Shown: piece by piece, positions 59,077-64,000 of the stretch
Numbering within the stretch: position 1 is the stretch's first letter
Layout of the letters: every line of letters begins with the position of its first letter
Assembly: GCA_949126835.1 (NCBI GenBank)
Contig: OX421494.1
Span: forward strand, 5,918,769-5,982,768
Reading direction: 5' to 3'
DNA length: 64,000 bases
From: Anisus vortex
Lineage: Eukaryota; Mollusca; Gastropoda; Planorbidae
The notes under the pieces: generated by a model
Told to the model about the DNA's origin: nothing
The model's input: only the letters and a program-made list of their open reading frames with translations
Database searches by the model: none
Program-made: the position numbers and the translations under genes

Positions 59077-59248
59077 TCGCGGAGTCCAGCGGTTAGTTCA
59101 CCGGACTGTTAACCAAAAACCAACGGGCAGGTCGCGGGTTCTATCACTGCCACCGACGGATCCATATCGCCCTGCAGGAGTTTTGGGCCTGGTGGACGAA
59201 ATAATCTTCTATCTAGAAGGAACGTCTGTAAACTTATAAGAGTTTAAA
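59077..59248 (+). mobile_element. Second tRNA-derived SINE carrying the LINE-A tail
   Basis: GCGGAGTCCAGCGGTTAGTT and CACCGGACTGTTAACC form the D-arm/anticodon region of a tRNA with a GTT (Asn-like) anticodon, and GTCGCGGGTTCTATCAC is a B box. A short body follows, then GACGAAATAATCTTCTATCT and AGAAGGAACGTCTGTAAAC, nearly the LINE-A 3' tail. The acceptor stem is not closed, so this is not a working tRNA. The layout is that of a SINE that uses a LINE partner by copying its tail. Confidence 0.65.
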
Positions 59249-59584
59249 CCATCGTAATTGTAAACAATCTTTCTTTGCTAACTAAATACAATATAAATTT
59301 GTTTTCATAAATTCTAATTTTTGTAATATATTCTACAAATCGATGTTGAATCGATACATTGTGGCTACAGATAATGCATTCCATGATCTAGTCAATTTCA
59401 CCTTCTTTAGACTTCTACATCTAATGAGTCCCTCCCTTCCTCCCTCTCACTCTCTCTCTTTCTCACTCACATTCTCAATCACTCTCTACCTCTCTCATTG
59501 TCACTAACTCACTCTGTCTCTCTCAATCACACTTTCCACTAACTCTCTCTTTCACTCACACTTTTTTCTTTCTCTCTCTTTCTT

Positions 59585-60030
59585 TCTGTCACACGCACAC
59601 ATACACTCTTTCTCTCTCTTTCTTTCTGTCACATGCACACATACACTCTCTCTCTCTTTCTTTCTGTCACACGCACACATACACTCTTTCTCTCTCTTTC
59701 TTTCTGTCATACGCACACATACACTCTTTCTCTCTCTTTCTTTCTGTCACACGCACACATACACTCTCTCTCTCTTTCTTTCTGTCACACGCACACATAC
59801 ACTCTTTCTCTCTCTTTCTTTCTGTCACATGCACACATACACTCTCTCTCTCTTTCTTTCTGTCACACGCACACATACACTCTCTCTCTCTTTCTTTCTG
59901 TCACACGCACACATACACTCTCTCTCTCTCTTTCTTTCTGTCACACGCACACATACACTCTCTCTCTCTCTTTTTTTCTGTCACACGCACACATACACTC
60001 TCTCTCTCTCTCTCTCTCTTTCTCTGACAG
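59585..60030. repeat. 42-bp CT-rich minisatellite
   Basis: About ten units of TCTGTCACACGCACACATAC then a CT-rich part. It lies upstream of the host gene's known first exon. CT-rich sequence extends left to about 59440. Confidence 0.93.
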
Positions 60031-60729
60031 GTGACCAGGTATTGTGAAAAGCTGCCATAACAAGAGAACTTGTGGCCTGTCGCATCCGTCAGAAATATCT
60101 CAAGCCTTACGCAAGTGCCACTCGTGTGTCACTTACTGGAATCACAGTCAAAGAAAATGGCAACCAAAAAAATAAAAAAACAACAAAGACATTCTACTGT
60201 TTGAGTTTTTTCTTGGTTTATTTTTTTCCTTCTTTCTCTTCAGGCTGGAATGTGAGGAAATGGTGTGCTACTTTTTACCCCAGGTTTGGAGATAGGTTTT
60301 TTTTTTTCTCTTCTGGTTGACTAGATGACCATCGTGCGACGGTTGAGTGTCATGGCAAGGATAGTTCTGACGCACGTTTTCCGTGTGGCTAAAAGTCGTA
60401 GTTTTTGTTTTGTTTTACCCAACGTCATTTTCACCCCCTTTATGGTGGAAACATTTGGTTTGGGGAAATTCAAATGAGCTCTTTCGATTGGCCAAGACTC
60501 AAGTCACGCGAGATTTTCTCCACCAAATTTTTTTTTCCGAAACGCCGTGCGCATTCAGCAAAGAAAGGATACGCCATTAGAGGTCCAAGCAGAAGCAAAT
60601 TATATTACTGACAACTAAGTCCAACCAGTGAAGCCTGGGATGGTGCTTTTCGCTTACTTTTATAGAACTTGAGTAATAATATTCGAACAGCTAAATTACA
60701 AATCTATTCCTAGCTCAACGTCTTCCTGT
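60031..60729. other. Region upstream of the host gene
   Basis: Mixed-composition sequence; no promoter could be assigned. Confidence 0.45.
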
Positions 60730-60733
60730 TTAA

Positions 60734-60839
60734 CCCTTTTTGGGACTAATTGTAGACTGTTTAATAGTAAATATGTAAGTGTAGTTTTAGCACTTGGAAT
60801 ATAGTGTAGACATTGTTGTGTAAAAATGTGTTGAAAGGG
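60734..60839. mobile_element. 106-bp piggyBac-like micro-element
   Basis: TTAA at 60730-60733 and 60840-60843, ends CCCTTTTTGGGAC and GTTGAAAGGG. It differs in body from the 73-bp type. Confidence 0.7.
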
Positions 60840-61148
60840 TTAAGTGAAACGTAAATTGTATTGATGGTTCTTCAATATTTGTTTAAAGACTGCTATTGTT
60901 GTTGAATGATAAGTACAGATACGAAAAAGGAAATTGAAAACGACCTGCTGGCCACCGTCAAGAAAATAAAGCTGGAATGGTATGGCCACATAACTAGCAC
61001 TAACGGGCTTGCCAAAACTATTCTGCATGACACCACCTTGGGGAGGGGGGAGAGGAAGACAAAAGAAACCATGGGAGGACAACATCAATGAGTGGAAGGG
61101 AGTACAAATGTGCGACGCAATGAGAAGGGCTGAGAGACGGGAGGAATG

Positions 61149-63584
61149 CAGTAGCGTAGCCAGGGGGGGGGGGGGGGGGGGGAGAAAAAAAGGGCCTTTT
61201 CGGGAAAAATAATTTAATAATTTAAACAAGCCATGTAGCACATTTTATACTGTTTCTGATATTATTATTTTTTTATTTGCATTTTAACAATTTAATTTGT
61301 TACAATATGATTAATGAACCTTGTTAGATCTAGTTATTTTTAGTTTTATTTCATTTGATATGAAGTGAAGGTCATACTCTAATGGTAGGCAACCTTTTGC
61401 TAATGGTGTGCCAAGCTAGGATTTCTAAATCATTCAGAGTGCCAACAGCCTAAAAGTCAACCTGATCTATTATACTTGTTTTCTTATAAGGCAAGTAAGT
61501 TATTTAAATCCCTAGCTAGACAAAGGCCAAAAACAAAGGAACTCTATAGAGAAAATCGTTAAAGCTTTTTATATATAATTTAAAAAAAAATGTGTATGTG
61601 ATTATCATCCTTTTTATTAGCATTTATACCAAATACAAAATTATATTACCAAACTTTCACATTTATGGTAACTATTTTATAAGGGTTATCATTTAGTTGT
61701 CAAGATACCTATGTATCATTGATATAGATTATAGTATTTTGTTCTCAGTTTAACTGAGATGTTCTTTAACTTTCATAATGAAGATGATAAGTGTAACGAC
61801 GTTAAGCGGAATTTATACTTAGTAATCATACAAACTGGGTAGTTAATGTAATGTTCAGAAAATGTGCATATATTATATTAGTCATATAATATTTATAAAA
61901 TTGTCAACTACTTTTTGACAGTTTGGTCATTATAAAGTTATAATTTGTAGACCATTTAGTTTATAAAATAAAAATTAAAAATCATAATATTAGAAATATT
62001 AGCGGGAAAAAAATTAGCTAATTATCTCCCTTTAATTAAAATAAAGATTCTAAATTTGATTCAATATTGATGCCAAACAAGTAATGTTTTGTAATATAAC
62101 AAATATTACTAATTATTATTTCTTTACATAAACTAGCGTTGTGGTATTCATTACAAGATTTAATTATTAGAGGTATAAAATTAATTTACGTTAAATAGTT
62201 ATAAGTAAACATTTCCTGCATTAAATTATTTGTCCATTCAACCTTGAGGAGTTTATCTCTTTAAAAATTTGACACATTTCGATGCCCACTTCATTAAATG
62301 TTTAAAATTCAACTGGCTACGTTTTAAAATCGCCAATATCCCTACACTTAATAAAAAAAAGTATCTACATCTAAGAAGGTCGTAGTATGATTAAGCCAGT
62401 TATGCTTAATTAGGTATGAAAAAATTAATTTGAACGTCTTGAAACTCCGCTTTGAGTGCTTTGATGTGCTTCTGAAAAAGCCCAACAATCTATCTTAATA
62501 TATGCCTTTGTAAAGGGAAGTACATATAGTTAAATGTTGTGAAATAGATTTTACTCAATATAAATATTAGTGAATAATGTAGTTGTTTTTTTTTTCATCA
62601 ATAATAACACACCTCTTAGAGGCCTCTCGCGTGCCATTGAAAATCGCTATGCGTGCCAAGTTTGGTACGCGTGCCTTAGGTTGCCGGCCCCTTTTCTAGT
62701 GGATACCAGGTCATAAGCAGGAACTTAGAGTGGACAGGAACGGCAACCGTTTGTGCCTGACTTTCACGGTGATGTATCAGTGGTTCGTGGACACAGCAGA
62801 GCTAGTTCTCCGAGCCCCAAAAGAGTAGGCTCGCTCGCATTCTCAAAAAATGGTGGGGTTCAAGTCTGGTTTACTCATTGAAAAGTAATAATGTGACTTA
62901 AAGCGCGCTGGCTTTCTCCTTCTCGGCCGTATACGCGTAGTGATCAAAAACTTGGTCACATGAACTTCGCAAAAAGAAAAAAAAATAAGATACCCACATA
63001 ATTTAAAAGAAAAAAGAAAAGAAGAGAAATAATTTGTTTTAAAGAAATTCCGTTTGCTAAGGATATAACCATTGGGCGTGGTGTTTTAATATCTGAAATG
63101 AAAAAATTAGAAAAGAATAGAGCGTTCCTATAACGTATCATATTTTGTAATTGACACATAGATACAGTAAATAAAAATGTTGAAACTATATTTTTTTTTA
63201 ATCTCTTTAAAAATGTCTGTATTGGCGATTTATCTCGTCGTTCAAAATTAAAACGACGAAGAATTCAGTCCTATGGAAGCCTTCGCATTGATTCTATAAA
63301 TATTTTTCGACACTAGATACTCATCCCGAAAATGAGCAGTAGATGCACTCAATTTTGCAGAAATTCCCATCACTAATAGTTGCTAGTAAAAATCTAAATG
63401 GACAAAAAAAAATACTGCACTATTATACAGTGTGTGTATCCTGAATCCTGAGGCACGGGATTTTTTCATAACACTTGCTACGTACAAATTCTTAGTTCTT
63501 CAATAAATCTGGAAAAATTCTATAAGTGGGGCCTTTTTCCTAAAAGTTCGCTTCCCCTAGCATCAAAACCTGGCTACGCCACTG
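61149..63584. mobile_element. hAT-like element (GCGTAGCCAGG ends), 2.4 kb, inside an RTE-type LINE
   Basis: Ends CAGTAGCGTAGCCAGG and CCTGGCTACGCCACTG. Perfect duplication GAGGAATG at 61141-61148 and 63585-63592. A poly-G run follows the left end. It contains another hAT-like element. Confidence 0.88.
61380..62692. mobile_element. Nested hAT-like element (GGTCGGCAAC family), 1.3 kb
   Basis: Left TAATGGTAGGCAACCTTTTG, right TTAGGTTGCCGGCCCC; body parallels the core of 51529-54374. No clear duplication, so ends are approximate. No transposase frame. Confidence 0.68.
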
Positions 63585-63654
63585 GAGGAATGGAGGAGGC
63601 TGGTGTACATATCACCTGTGGCGCTACAACGTTCCAACAGACTACGGGATATGT

Positions 63655-64000
63655 CGGATGTAGGTAGGTAGGTATGTAGGTAGGTAGGTAGGTATGTAGG
63701 TAGGTAGGTAGGTAGGTATGTAGGTAGGTAGGTAGGTAGGTATGTAGGTAGGTAGGTAGGTATGTAGGTAGGTAGGTATGTAGGTGGGTAGGTAGGTAGG
63801 TAGGTAGGTAGGTATGTATGTATGTAGGTAGGTAGGTAGGTAGGTAGGTAGGTAGGTAGGTAGGTATGTAGGTAGGTAGGTATGTAGGTATGTAGGTATG
63901 TAGGTATGTAGGTAGGTAGGTAGGTAGGTATGTAAGTTGGTAGGTAGGTAGGTAGGTAGGTGGGTATGTAGGTAGATATGCAGGTAGGTATGCAGGTAGG
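63655..64000. repeat. GGTA/TATG microsatellite, continues past the window
   Basis: TAGGTAGGTATG arrays that begin as the tail of the RTE-type LINE. Confidence 0.95.

Larger units (their letters stand above)
60906..63660 (+). pseudogene. RTE-type LINE 3' part, split by a 2.4 kb hAT-like element
   Basis: Left part 60906-61148 reads TKKEIENDLLATVKKIKLEW, YGHITSTNGLAKTI, then after a frameshift GRGRQKKPWEDNINEWKGV and DAMRRAERREE. Right part from 63585 continues EWRRLVYISPVALQRSNRLR then DMSDV. Joined across one copy of the target duplication GAGGAATG the two make a continuous RTE C-terminus. The LINE ends in GATGTAGGTAGG, which leads directly into the terminal microsatellite. The frameshift shows it is inactive. 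Confidence 0.82.

Noticed and set aside
59085..59165. Functional tRNA gene with GTT anticodon
   Set aside because: The acceptor stem does not close, the anticodon arm has extra bases and a LINE tail follows; it fits a SINE head better.

Overview
This window is eukaryotic nuclear DNA, most likely from a gastropod mollusc. It is AT-rich, contains GT-AG introns, and is dominated by LINE fragments, tRNA-derived SINEs, hAT-like, Tc1/mariner-like and TTAA-target DNA elements, and many micro-, mini- and satellite arrays. The mollusc assignment is inference from this repeat style; no taxon-specific gene is present to prove it. No prokaryotic operons, CRISPR arrays, rRNA genes or convincing functional tRNA genes were seen. 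A 200-N gap lies at 32869-33068.

The only host gene I can support is on the minus strand. Its start exon (58603-58642 coding, 5' UTR to about 58795) encodes the first part of a signal peptide. Exon 2 (29249-29494) and exon 3 (28270-28551) encode GC-rich, cadherin-like extracellular sequence. All junctions are phase 1. Joining exon 1 to exon 2 completes a signal peptide ending in a plausible V-E-A cleavage site. Intron 1 would be about 29.1 kb and intron 2 is 697 bp. No later exon was found down to position 1, so intron 3 is either very long or the exon was missed. A possible plus-strand terminal exon (about 48411-48605) lies inside intron 1.

Layout: 1-12.3 kb holds a truncated RTE-type LINE, hairpin-ended repeats, hAT-like MITEs, a 1.6 kb hAT-like element, a G-free 12-bp satellite of 66 perfect units, SINEs, LINE-A 3' ends and an ATCTATCC array. 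12.3-28 kb is AT-rich spacer with minisatellites (18, 53 and two 21-bp families), a hAT-like element holding a TTAA element, and LINE-A pieces. 28-33 kb has exons 3 and 2. 33-56 kb is intron 1: a TA-target element, a 34-bp minisatellite split by a 965-bp element, a 28-bp minisatellite, a nested hAT complex (38.6-40.5 kb), an element with palindromic ends (41.4-42.7 kb), SINEs, and a second nested complex (51.5-54.4 kb). 56.4-58.5 kb is a 62-bp satellite of exactly 34 units ending about 90 bp from the exon 1 donor. 58.6-64 kb has exon 1, a SINE sharing its tail with LINE-A, a 42-bp minisatellite and an RTE-type LINE reading frame split by a 2.4 kb hAT-like element, ending in a GGTA-type microsatellite that runs off the window.

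Most of the information here is insertion history. Many elements have clear target-site duplications, and several insertions can be ordered by nesting. I found no convincing new gene system. The most unusual items are the cadherin-like gene with its repeat-filled first intron, the satellite next to its start exon, the palindromic-end element at 41.4 kb and the SINE/LINE tail sharing.
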